NCBI GenBank assembly: GCA_023425285.1
Contig: JAFACY010000269.1
Span: forward strand, 1 to 17,443
Source: Bacillota bacterium
GTDB taxonomy: Bacteria; Bacillota; Clostridia; Tissierellales; Sedimentibacteraceae
Length of the DNA: 17,443 nucleotides
Direction of reading: 5' to 3'
In this document: positions 7,962-14,865 of the stretch, piece after piece
How positions within the stretch are numbered: position 1 is the stretch's first letter
How the letters are laid out: each line of letters starts with the position of its first letter
The notes under the pieces: generated by a model
The model's database searches: none
The model's input: the letters and a program-made list of their open reading frames with translations, nothing else
Told to the model about the DNA's origin: nothing
Program-made: the position numbers and the translations under genes

Positions 7962-8068
7962 CAATGAATCGGCAGTTGACTTGCAATAGATAAGCAATGG
8001 ATTTACAATTGTTTTTTTCAATCGCAAATCTATCGCCCCTCAATCGCTTATCAATTGCCAATCTATTG
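7962..8068 (-). repeat. 107-bp imperfect palindrome between glyQS and ccpN
   Basis: Two 50-base arms (7962-8011 and 8019-8068) flank a 7-base loop (TTTTTTT on plus, AAAAAAA in the minus transcript). Aligned by hand, 34 of 50 positions pair as Watson-Crick. In the minus-strand transcript 9 of the 16 mismatches are G-U, giving about 43 of 50 paired; the plus transcript would gain only 3. The arms are made of a degenerate unit around GCGATTGA/GCGATAGA repeated every 10-12 bases. There is no T-run after it, so it is not an ordinary terminator. It fills almost the whole glyQS-ccpN gap, ending beside the ccpN ribosome binding site. It may be a REP/MITE-like insertion or an RNA-stability or processing element. 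Confidence 0.75.
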
Positions 8069-8072
8069 ATTT

Positions 8073-9467
8073 TTAGAATCTTATTTTTTCGTTGATATAA
8101 TTCTCTAAATCGTCTATCTTGACTCTGATTTGTTCCATTGTGTCTCTGTCTCTTACAGTTACGGAGTTATCTTCAAGTGAGTCAAAATCGAAGGTTATAC
8201 AATACGGAGTTCCAACCTCGTCATGTCTTCTGTATCTTTTACCGATGCTTCCCGCATCATCATAATCAACATTGAAGCTTTTTTGCAGTCTGTGATAAAC
8301 CTCTGTAGCCTGATCGTTCAATTTCTTTGTGAGAGGAAGCACAGCCGCTTTGTACGGAGCAAGTGCAGGATGAAGCTTTAACACAACTCTTTCTGTTCCG
8401 TCTTCAAGCATTTCCTCATTGAAGGCATCAATCAGCAGTGCAAGCATAACTCTGTCAGCGCCAAGTGACGGTTCAATGCAATACGGTACATATTTTTCAT
8501 TTGTTACAGGATCCTGATAAGATAAATCCTCTCCCGAAGTAGAGATATGAGCCTTCAGGTCAAAATCTGTTCTGTCTGCTATGCCCCAGAGTTCTCCCCA
8601 GCCGAACGGGAATAAATATTCTATATCTGTAGTGCCATTGCTGTAATGAGACAATTCCGCAGGCTCATGGTCTCTGAAACGCACATTTTCCTTTGTCATG
8701 CCTAAGGACAGCAGCCAGTTCATACAGAAATCCTTCCAATAATAGAACCACTCCAGATCCTTTCCCGGTTCACAGAAGAATTCCAGTTCCATCTGTTCAA
8801 ATTCTCTCGTCCTGAATGTAAAATTGCCGGGAGTGATTTCGTTTCTGAAGGATTTACCAATTTGTCCTATTCCGAAAGGTATTTTCTTTCTTGTGGAGCG
8901 AGCAACATTCTTAAAGTTTACAAATATACCCTGAGCAGTCTCCGGTCTTAAAAATATTTCTGACTGAGAGTCCTCGGTAACGCCCTGGAATGTTTTAAAC
9001 ATTAAATTAAATTTTCTGATTGATGTAAAATTATGCTCTCCACATTCCGGACAATGAATATTTTTTTCTGATATGTATGTTTCCATCTGAGAATTAGACC
9101 AGCCGTCAACTATTTGCACCTCGTCATTTTCTCTCATGTGATCTTCGATTAATTTGTCAGCTCTGAATCTTGCCTTACATTCCTTACAATCCATCAGCGG
9201 ATCACTGAAGCCTCCTACGTGACCTGAAGCCACCCATGTTGTGGGATTCATAAGTATGGCAGAATCGAGTCCTACATTGTATGGACTTTCCTGGACGAAC
9301 TTTTTCCACCAGGCTCTTTTAACGTTATTTTTAATTTCTACGCCCAACGGACCGTAATCCCATGTGTTTGCCAGACCGCCGTAAATTTCTGAGCCCGGAA
9401 AAATTATACCTCTTGATTTGGAAAGTGAAACAAGCTTTTCTAATTTGTTTTTTTCATTTTTTGCCAT
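8073..9467 (-). CDS. glyQS: Glycyl-tRNA synthetase, single-chain type
   Basis: Charges tRNA-Gly with glycine in the cytoplasm. This is the homodimeric, eukaryote/archaeal-like class II form, not the alpha2-beta2 GlyQ/GlyS form. Visible features are SKSRGIIFPGSEIYGG and NTWDYGPLG near the N-terminus; Cys pairs (CKEC near residue 94, CPEC near 143) suitable for zinc; class II motif 2 with FRNEITPGNFTFRTREFEQME; and motif 3 EPSLGADRVMLALL. A C-terminal anticodon-binding domain follows. At 464 residues it is full length. ATG 9467 (MAKNEKNKLEK) has GGAGG 5 bases upstream, so the two upstream Met codons of the longer frame are rejected. Expression should be controlled by the glycine T-box directly upstream. 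No terminator separates it from the ccpN-like gene, only the palindrome. Confidence 0.97.
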   Translation of the reverse strand: MAKNEKNKLEKLVSLSKSRGIIFPGSEIYGGLANTWDYGPLGVEIKNNVKRAWWKKFVQESPYNVGLDSAILMNPTTWVASGHVGGFSDPLMDCKECKARFRADKLIEDHMRENDEVQIVDGWSNSQMETYISEKNIHCPECGEHNFTSIRKFNLMFKTFQGVTEDSQSEIFLRPETAQGIFVNFKNVARSTRKKIPFGIGQIGKSFRNEITPGNFTFRTREFEQMELEFFCEPGKDLEWFYYWKDFCMNWLLSLGMTKENVRFRDHEPAELSHYSNGTTDIEYLFPFGWGELWGIADRTDFDLKAHISTSGEDLSYQDPVTNEKYVPYCIEPSLGADRVMLALLIDAFNEEMLEDGTERVVLKLHPALAPYKAAVLPLTKKLNDQATEVYHRLQKSFNVDYDDAGSIGKRYRRHDEVGTPYCITFDFDSLEDNSVTVRDRDTMEQIRVKIDDLENYINEKIRF

Positions 9468-9523
9468 GATTGCCTCCATTATCATTTTTTGAAATGGGAT
9501 TAAGATTTAAGATTAAATAGTAC

Positions 9524-9559
9524 AAAAAAATCTTCCATCCCGCATAGGGACGAAAGATT
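9524..9559 (-). terminator. Regulated terminator of the glycine T-box
   Basis: On the minus strand AATCTTTCGTCCC pairs with GGGATGGAAGATT (13 bp with two G-U pairs, loop TATGC), followed by TTTTTTT. It overlaps the end of the T-box antiterminator element, so only one of the two structures can form. It lies about 57 bases before the glyQS start. Confidence 0.92.
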
Positions 9560-9715
9560 AATTCCGCGGTTCCACCCTATTTGATAAAGCATCGCTTTAT
9601 CCTCTTAAAAATAATAGGCTCAAAAGCTCCCTTCTGCCATACTTCCTTATCAGCTTCCACCTCGCCTGACTCTCTGTGAATTCTGTACAGCTTACTCTTC
9701 TTTCTCATTGCCTCA
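9524..9715 (-). promoter_or_regulatory. Glycine-specific T-box leader of glyQS
   Basis: A transcription-attenuating T-box riboswitch that senses uncharged tRNA-Gly. The invariant T-box AGGGTGGAACCGCGGAAT lies at 9578-9561. Its UGGA bulge would pair with the tRNA acceptor end UCCA to stabilise the antiterminator. Further upstream is a purine-rich stem I region with an AGTA-type element (AGAAGAGTAAG near 9697-9687). The probable specifier codon is GGC (Gly) at 9638-9636, followed by A as expected. The leader is compact, about 190 bases, consistent with glycyl T-boxes that lack stem II. When tRNA-Gly is charged, the terminator at 9524-9559 forms and glyQS is not read. The family call is certain; the specifier position is inferred by eye. 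Confidence 0.93.
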
Positions 9716-9726
9716 ACGTTAATCTT

Positions 9727-9755
9727 AATGTAACAAAATTAAGAATTAATGTCAA
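9727..9755 (-). promoter_or_regulatory. Sigma-A promoter of the glyQS T-box transcript
   Basis: On the minus strand TTGACA (9755-9750) and TACATT (9732-9727) are 17 bases apart: a perfect -35 and a four-of-six -10. Transcription would start near 9720, just before T-box stem I. The promoter begins 10 bases beyond the stop codon of the DUF4342 gene. Confidence 0.82.
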
Positions 9756-9764
9756 GAATTTCTT

Positions 9765-10355
9765 TTAGAAATCATCCTTCATGTCATTTTTAAATTCTTC
9801 GGCTGCCTTTTTAACGTCATCCTTTAATTCTTCCGCATTGTTTTTGAATTCATTTTTAAATTCATTAGTACTGTTCATAAAATCATTTTTCAGATTTTCA
9901 GCGCCATGTTTTACATCCTGCATTGCATCCTTTACGATGTCCATACCCTGCTCAACCTTCTGACCCAAATTGACTATATTTCCGTCAGCCTGAGTTATTT
10001 CCACTGAGCATTGTGCCAAAAGTGCTGCCGTAACACCTGCGGCAGATAAAAACGGAGCAACCACAGCGCCTATGATTCCTGCCGTAACAGGCAGATTGAC
10101 AATGATTTCATTGTTTTTCTTTATAGTAATCTTTGTAGCATTGCCCTTTGCAAGTATGTCCTTCAGCTGGTTGAATATTTGCTCACCCATATTGCTTTTT
10201 GTCTGTGAGCCGCCGCCCCTTTTCTGTGTCTCAATAATAATTATTGCATCAAGCACATCTCCGTTCGCTTCCTCTAATGCCTTCTTGGCAGTTGAATAGT
10301 CAGTGTCTGTACGCTTTAAAATATCATCGATTTTTTTCAAATTATCATTTTCCAT
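9765..10355 (-). CDS. DUF4342 protein with UBA-like N-terminus
   Basis: Function unknown. The N-terminal 45 residues (MENDNLKKIDDILKRTDTDY... with KKALEEANGDVLDAIIII) look like the UBA/TS-N fold used for protein binding in NAC and EF-Ts. The middle (about 50-125) is the DUF4342 domain: a conserved KGNATKITIKKNNEIIVNLPV segment, then a hydrophobic Gly/Ala-rich stretch (about 88-112) long enough to enter a membrane. The last 60 residues are an extremely charged amphipathic helix of repeated EFKN/EELKDD-type units, probably coiled coil. It starts at ATG 10355 with GGAAGG upstream and follows recO by 13 bases, so it belongs to the era-recO operon. A membrane-proximal adaptor is possible, but that is a guess from layout. 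Confidence 0.8.
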   Translation of the reverse strand: MENDNLKKIDDILKRTDTDYSTAKKALEEANGDVLDAIIIIETQKRGGGSQTKSNMGEQIFNQLKDILAKGNATKITIKKNNEIIVNLPVTAGIIGAVVAPFLSAAGVTAALLAQCSVEITQADGNIVNLGQKVEQGMDIVKDAMQDVKHGAENLKNDFMNSTNEFKNEFKNNAEELKDDVKKAAEEFKNDMKDDF

Positions 10356-10368
10356 GGTCTACCTTCCT

Positions 10369-11082
10369 TTACAATAATTTTAAAGTTGTGAAATTGTCCT
10401 TGCCAATATAGTAAAATAAGAAGCTTCTTATTAAATTGAATACATTGGCTGTGATTTCAATAGAATTTATATGTTCAAATTTAGTTTTTAAAATTCTTTC
10501 CATTGTTAGTATTTCACTGTAGGTAACATTTATACCGTTTCCATAATTTACGCAGTCGCTGCAAAACAAGCCGCCTTCCTGAATTGAAAATTTTGCGCTT
10601 CCTTGTATTTCACTGCCGCAGGATATGCAATGCTTAAAATCCGGTTTGTATCCAAGCATTGAAATTAATTTTAATTCATAAGCAGCCACCAATTTGTCAT
10701 AATCTTTATCTGCTTCACTTAAATATTTTATAGCCGAAACCGTCATGTCAAAAATGCGTGAATCCGTTTCATTTTCTCCTGCCACGTAGCTTATGAGCTC
10801 CAATATGTAGCTTCCGTAAAAAAAAGCTTCCATGTTGTTCTTTAAATTATAAAAGTTATCAATGAGATCTGCATGGGTTATTATGAACATATCCCTTGAT
10901 TTTGCCATTGAGCATCTTGAATGAGCAAACAATTGCGAAACATTGATTAAATGAGAATTGCTTTTCTTGGCTCCCTTTGAAATAAGCTGGATTTTACCGT
11001 TTTCTCTTGAAAGAGCATGAAGTATCTTGTCATTTTCCTTGTAAATCAATTCCTTTAAAATTAATACTTCATCAACTATCAT
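10369..11082 (-). CDS. recO: DNA repair and recombination mediator RecO
   Basis: Loads RecA on SSB-coated single-stranded DNA with RecF and RecR. It has an N-terminal OB fold (MIVDEVLILKELIYKENDKI ... GKIQLISKGAKKSNS), a helical middle, and a C-terminal four-cysteine zinc site (Cys152, Cys155, Cys174, Cys177 in HCISCGS and LFCSDCV). From ATG 11082 it is 237 residues, normal for the family, and the N-terminus matches RecO. The open frame runs upstream to 11127, but those 15 codons lie inside era and look unlike RecO. ATG 11094 is a second candidate. No strong ribosome binding site is visible at either. The gene overlaps the era stop by 11 bases, so translation is probably coupled. The era-recO order is conserved in Firmicutes. 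Confidence 0.94.
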   Translation of the reverse strand: MIVDEVLILKELIYKENDKILHALSRENGKIQLISKGAKKSNSHLINVSQLFAHSRCSMAKSRDMFIITHADLIDNFYNLKNNMEAFFYGSYILELISYVAGENETDSRIFDMTVSAIKYLSEADKDYDKLVAAYELKLISMLGYKPDFKHCISCGSEIQGSAKFSIQEGGLFCSDCVNYGNGINVTYSEILTMERILKTKFEHINSIEITANVFNLIRSFLFYYIGKDNFTTLKLL

Positions 11083-11971
11083 TTCTTTTGTCATAGCCCA
11101 GGCTTCTGAGCAGATAATTGTTGTCACGCCAGTTTTCGGAGATTTTTACAAACAACTGGAGATTAACCTGGCTTCCTAAAAGCCTTTCTATATCCTCGCG
11201 TGCACTTTTACCGATTCCCTTAATTTTTCTGCCTTCCTTGCCTATTATGATGCTTTTGTGCGACTTTTTCTCACACAGGATACTTGCCCTTATATCAACA
11301 AGATCCTTATTTTTTCTTTCCTTCATTTCTTCGATTTCTACGGCTATACCGTGAGGAACCTCTTCGTTCAGATACATAAGAGCCTTTTCTCTTATGATTT
11401 CCGAAACAACAAATCGCTCCGGTCTGTCCGTTATATAATCTGACGGGAAGTACATCGGTCCCGGCTTAAGATATTTGATTATCAATTTAATCAATGAATC
11501 AACACCTGCGTTTTTTAAAGCAGACATGGGCAATATATCGTCAAAAGCCTTATATTTGTCAAATTCCTGAGCCATTTTAATTACAGCTTCCTGATTGAAT
11601 TTATCAATTTTATTTAAAATCAATATTTTTTTTGTTTTCAAATCCTTGATTTTATCAATGATGAATTCATCTCCGGGTCCCACCTTGTTGAATTCGTCCG
11701 TTATCATAATCAGCACGTCCATTCCGTCCAATGCGGAATCAACCTCTGTGTTCATAAATTCACCAAGCTGGTTTTTAGGCTTATGTATGCCGGGAGTATC
11801 CAAAAATATAATCTGAGCCTCGTCATCGGTGTACACAGTTCTTATTTTGTTTCTTGTCGTCTGAGGTTTATCTGACATTATCGAAATTTTTTCGCCTATC
11901 ATTGAGTTCATCAATGTTGATTTACCTACATTCGGTCTTCCTATTATCGTTACAAATCCTGATTTAAACAT
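11072..11971 (-). CDS. era: Ribosome-assembly GTPase Era
   Basis: Binds the 3' end of 16S rRNA through its KH domain and promotes 30S maturation; membrane-associated in part. The GTPase motifs are complete: G1 GRPNVGKS (11-18), the QTTRNKIRTV switch region, G3 DTPGIH (58-63), G4 NKID (120-123), and G5 SALK (150-153). The C-terminal KH domain carries IIGKEGRKIKGIGKSARE (about 242-259) and ends ENWRDN. It is 299 residues, the standard size. ATG 11971 (MFKSGFVTIIGRPNVGKS) has GAGGAG upstream; 13 upstream codons of the longer frame overlap cdd and are rejected. It follows cdd by 16 bases and overlaps recO, giving the conserved ybeY ... cdd-era-recO string. Confidence 0.98.
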   Translation of the reverse strand: MFKSGFVTIIGRPNVGKSTLMNSMIGEKISIMSDKPQTTRNKIRTVYTDDEAQIIFLDTPGIHKPKNQLGEFMNTEVDSALDGMDVLIMITDEFNKVGPGDEFIIDKIKDLKTKKILILNKIDKFNQEAVIKMAQEFDKYKAFDDILPMSALKNAGVDSLIKLIIKYLKPGPMYFPSDYITDRPERFVVSEIIREKALMYLNEEVPHGIAVEIEEMKERKNKDLVDIRASILCEKKSHKSIIIGKEGRKIKGIGKSAREDIERLLGSQVNLQLFVKISENWRDNNYLLRSLGYDKRNDS

Positions 11972-11987
11972 GTTTCTCCTCTTCTTT

Positions 11988-12380
11988 CTATTCCAGATCC
12001 TCCGGACCAAAGCTGTTGGGCAGAAGCTCCTTCAATGTATAAACTTCGTATGAATCTATATTTTTTGCACAAATAACCTTTATATCCTTACCGAACTCAA
12101 CCATAAACTGCCTGCATACGCCGCATGGAAAGGACGTTTTGACATTGCTGCCTACAATGGCTATTTTCTCTATGTCCTTGTAGCCTTCCGATATACATTT
12201 TGAAATTGCAACTCTTTCGGCACATATGGTAGGAGTATAGGATGCGGATTCGATGTTGCATCCGGAAAACACCTTGCCGCTTTTAGTGTATACTGCAGCT
12301 CCGACCTTAAAATTTGAATAGGGACTGTATGATTTTTCTCTTGCCTCCATGGCAATTTTTATTAATAGTCTGTCTTCCAT
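11988..12380 (-). CDS. cdd: Cytidine deaminase
   Basis: Zinc-dependent deamination of cytidine and deoxycytidine to uridine in pyrimidine salvage. The zinc site is clear: Cys53 and the catalytic Glu55 in TICAERVAISK, and Cys86 and Cys89 in PCGVCRQ. The substrate-side YSNFKVGAA motif is near residue 21. At 130 residues it is the short tetrameric form, as in Bacillus. I start at ATG 12380 (MEDRLLIKIAMEAREKSYSPYSNF), with AGGA 7 bases upstream. The longer frame adds 20 codons that lie partly inside the preceding lipoprotein gene. It is 14 bases from that gene and 16 from era. Confidence 0.97.
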   Translation of the reverse strand: MEDRLLIKIAMEAREKSYSPYSNFKVGAAVYTKSGKVFSGCNIESASYTPTICAERVAISKCISEGYKDIEKIAIVGSNVKTSFPCGVCRQFMVEFGKDIKVICAKNIDSYEVYTLKELLPNSFGPEDLE

Positions 12381-12394
12381 TATATCATCCTTTC

Positions 12395-13447
12395 TTATTC
12401 GTTCGTTACAGCTTCCACGCTGTCCACAATCTGAATCCATGTGTTGCCGGGATTCAATTTAAGCTCTGTGTCGCCTATGTAAAATTTTGTTCTTTCTTTT
12501 TCACTTTTCTTAGTCCAGGTAATGTTTACAGCCTCGCCTTCGGAGAAGTAAATTCCCTTACCCTTTCCGATTGAGCTTAGTTCAAGCCTGCCTACAGAGT
12601 CAAGAACACTTTTAGGCTGTTCAAGCACAATTATATTCTTAGCGGTAAGCTGCTCCTTATTCAGTTCATCTATATGCTCCTCTGTGTCCTTAAAACGGAA
12701 ATACAGTGCCGAGTCCTTATTATACACATAATCCGTGGTATTATCTTTATTATATACAATATTTATTTTATTTGCCTTGAAGCTGTCCTTATATTTGACC
12801 GAAAGCTTTGAGCTTGCTTCACTGAAGCTGTACTTTTCAAAGCTTGCTTCCGTCCTGTAGCCCAGTCTTTTTGCTTCGTCCCTGATTGATTTCAGTGTGG
12901 TGTACATGTTGTGAGGTGCATACTTGCCCGTATCATTGTACCTCCACATAGCACCGGAATACAAGCCGTCTATTTCTGCAGCCTGCAGCCTTTTCACTTC
13001 GCTGAAGGCATCCTCACTTCCTCCCACATGGACAAATATGCCGTCATTTTCCAGAGCATAATATATTATGTAAGGTCTTGCGCTTCGCACGGGACCAACC
13101 ATTTCCGGCTGCTTAGCCAAAAACACGGCCAGATACCTTGTGTATGGAAATTCAACCTGAAACTCATAGATTATTTCGGCATCCTTCAGACCTGCCTGCC
13201 ACCTCGCACGAGGATGGTTGTCTATGGAAACTGCAACAGGTCTTTGTGAAAGCTCCTCGGGATAATATTTTAATCCGTCCAGAGGAGATACCACCTTATT
13301 AGGGTCATCTTCTTCAATTTCAGGTTCAATCTCTTCAATGACCGGTTTATCTTCTTTTTCCTGTTCCTCTTCAAGAGGCTGATTTGTTTTTTGAGAGCAG
13401 GATGTGAGCATAAAAACAGCCAACATAAGTATAAGTAATTTTTTCAT
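12395..13447 (-). CDS. yerB: DUF3048 (YerB-like) lipoprotein
   Basis: A predicted extracellular lipoprotein of unknown role. It has an N-terminal signal peptide with lipobox LTSC, so Cys17 would be lipidated. A very acidic linker (about 20-50, many Glu and Asp) follows. The DUF3048 N-terminal domain comes next (RPVAVSIDNHPRARWQAGLKDAEIIYE, then TRYLAVF and VGPVRSARPYI), and a C-terminal DUF3048 domain contains the NITWTKKSE and LNPGNTWIQIV motifs. It is 350 residues, near the family size. ATG 13447 has AAGGA upstream. It sits between ybeY and cdd, where many clostridia have diacylglycerol kinase (dgkA); the placement says little about function. B. subtilis YerB is also uncharacterised. The family call is strong. 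Confidence 0.9.
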   Translation of the reverse strand: MKKLLILMLAVFMLTSCSQKTNQPLEEEQEKEDKPVIEEIEPEIEEDDPNKVVSPLDGLKYYPEELSQRPVAVSIDNHPRARWQAGLKDAEIIYEFQVEFPYTRYLAVFLAKQPEMVGPVRSARPYIIYYALENDGIFVHVGGSEDAFSEVKRLQAAEIDGLYSGAMWRYNDTGKYAPHNMYTTLKSIRDEAKRLGYRTEASFEKYSFSEASSKLSVKYKDSFKANKINIVYNKDNTTDYVYNKDSALYFRFKDTEEHIDELNKEQLTAKNIIVLEQPKSVLDSVGRLELSSIGKGKGIYFSEGEAVNITWTKKSEKERTKFYIGDTELKLNPGNTWIQIVDSVEAVTNE

Positions 13448-13457
13448 CTGCTTTTCC

Positions 13458-13904
13458 TTATTTAAATATTTGAAGTTTCTTCATTATTTCTTTCTCTCTC
13501 AAACGCATTTCTTCCTTTTCATCACTGTTCATATGATCATAGCCCAACAAATGCAGCATGCTGTGAACAGTCAGATATGCCATTTCTCTTTCGAGGCTGT
13601 GGACAAAGTCCTTAGCTTGTTCGATTATTCGCTGAGTGGAAAGCACTATATCACCCAGCAGGATAACTCCGTCAAACTCGTCATCCATAGGAAAGGATAG
13701 TACGTCCGTCTCGCTGTCCACATTTCTGAATTCCTTGTTAAGCTCCTTTATTTCTTCGTTGGTAACAAAGGATACGCTGACCTCAAAATCCCCTTCCAGT
13801 TCTTCTGCTTCTATAACCTCACCGATAGCCTTTTCAATTGCCTTGCAGCCGTCCTCGGTTATTTCCATAACATCTTGTCTGTCGTCAAATAATACATTAA
13901 TCAT
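13458..13904 (-). CDS. ybeY: Endoribonuclease YbeY (rRNA maturation factor)
   Basis: Zinc-dependent RNase acting in 16S rRNA 3'-end maturation and 70S quality control. The metal motif H-x3-H-x5-H is present as HSMLHLLGYDH (His114, His118, His124), preceded by TDVLSFPM and LLGDIVLS, both family hallmarks. It is 148 residues from ATG 13904. The reading frame also offers ATGs at 13928 and 13919. None has a well-spaced ribosome binding site. I chose 13904 because MINVLFDDRQD fits the usual N-terminus and because the ATG overlaps the phoH stop (ATGATTAA), suggesting coupling. The gene for the HD-domain protein PgpH, often found between phoH and ybeY, is absent here. Confidence 0.94.
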   Translation of the reverse strand: MINVLFDDRQDVMEITEDGCKAIEKAIGEVIEAEELEGDFEVSVSFVTNEEIKELNKEFRNVDSETDVLSFPMDDEFDGVILLGDIVLSTQRIIEQAKDFVHSLEREMAYLTVHSMLHLLGYDHMNSDEKEEMRLREKEIMKKLQIFK

Positions 13905-14865
13905 TTTTCTTATTTTCATACCTTTCATATGCTTTTATAATATCCTGAACCAATTTATGTCTTACAACATCGGAATTCTGGAAATACATAAAACCTATGT
14001 CCTCCACATCCTTCAAAATCCTTTGTATGGTTTTAAGCCCTGATTTTTTACCTTCAGGCAAGTCTATCTGCGTTATATCGCCTGTTATTACGGCCTTTGA
14101 GCCATAACCGAGGCGTGTCAGGAACATTTTCATCTGCTCATTGGTAGTATTTTGTGCTTCGTCGAGTATGATGAATGAAGAATCAAGCGTTCTTCCCCTC
14201 ATATAAGCCAGTGGAGCAACCTCAATCAATTGCTTCTCCACATTCTTGAGATAGTTTTCCGGACCCATTATATCAAATAAAGCATCATAAAGAGGTCTCA
14301 GATAAGGATCAACCTTATCCTGCAAATCTCCGGGTAAAAATCCCAGCTTTTCTCCCGCTTCAACGGCAGGTCTAGTAAGTATGATGCGCTCAACTTCCTT
14401 TTTTCTGAAAGCATTTATGGCGGCAGCCACGGCTAAGTAAGTCTTGCCTGTGCCGGCAGGACCTATCCCGAAGGTTATATCCTTGGAGTTTATCAGATCC
14501 ATATATCTTTTCTGACCTATTGTCTTCGGCTTTATAACTCTGCCGGAAGCAGTCGTCACGATAACTTCCTTCAAAACCTCATTATAATTTATATTGTAAT
14601 TTGATTTATTTGATTCGATTAAGTAAACAACCTTCTGATCGGTGATCTCACCTTCCGAATCAATTATTCCCATCATGTCTCTCAATATTTTAACAACAGC
14701 TTCAACCTTGCTCTTATCTCCGATAACCTTAATCATGTCGTTTCTCACAAGTATGTTCACATCAAAATAGCTTTTGATTATTTTGATATGTTTATCGTGA
14801 ATACCTAACAGCTTAATGAGATTTCCTTCATCTGTTATTAATATATTTTCCTCGTGTAGTTCCAT
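13897..14865 (-). CDS. phoH: PhoH family ATPase (PhoL type)
   Basis: A cytoplasmic P-loop ATPase related to helicase domains and commonly next to ybeY, suggesting a role in RNA metabolism. A KH-like N-terminal segment (about 15-75) precedes the ATPase. Walker A is GIGPAGTGKT (about 133-142), Walker B is FIILDEAQN (231-239), and the ITRPAVEAGEKLGFLPGD-type loop follows Walker A (here LTRPAVEAGEKLGFLPGD, residues 163-180). It is 322 residues, a typical length. ATG 14865 has GGAGG 4 bases upstream, formed by the last codons of yqfD. The yqfD stop TAA is directly adjacent to this ATG, so the pair is tightly coupled. The order yqfC-yqfD-phoH-ybeY is conserved in spore formers. Confidence 0.96.
   Translation of the reverse strand: MELHEENILITDEGNLIKLLGIHDKHIKIIKSYFDVNILVRNDMIKVIGDKSKVEAVVKILRDMMGIIDSEGEITDQKVVYLIESNKSNYNINYNEVLKEVIVTTASGRVIKPKTIGQKRYMDLINSKDITFGIGPAGTGKTYLAVAAAINAFRKKEVERIILTRPAVEAGEKLGFLPGDLQDKVDPYLRPLYDALFDIMGPENYLKNVEKQLIEVAPLAYMRGRTLDSSFIILDEAQNTTNEQMKMFLTRLGYGSKAVITGDITQIDLPEGKKSGLKTIQRILKDVEDIGFMYFQNSDVVRHKLVQDIIKAYERYENKKND

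Noticed and set aside
7962..8068. glyQS intrinsic terminator
   Set aside because: The hairpin has no T-run on its 3' side in the minus transcript; the only homopolymer is the loop, which is poly-A in that strand.
9765..9780. Terminator after the DUF4342 gene
   Set aside because: Only a weak TTTCT/AGAAA hairpin follows the stop and no T-run, so read-through into the glyQS leader seems possible.
12170..12355. Second minus-strand frame inside cdd
   Set aside because: It overlaps the catalytic region of a complete cytidine deaminase in another frame and has no recognisable motif.
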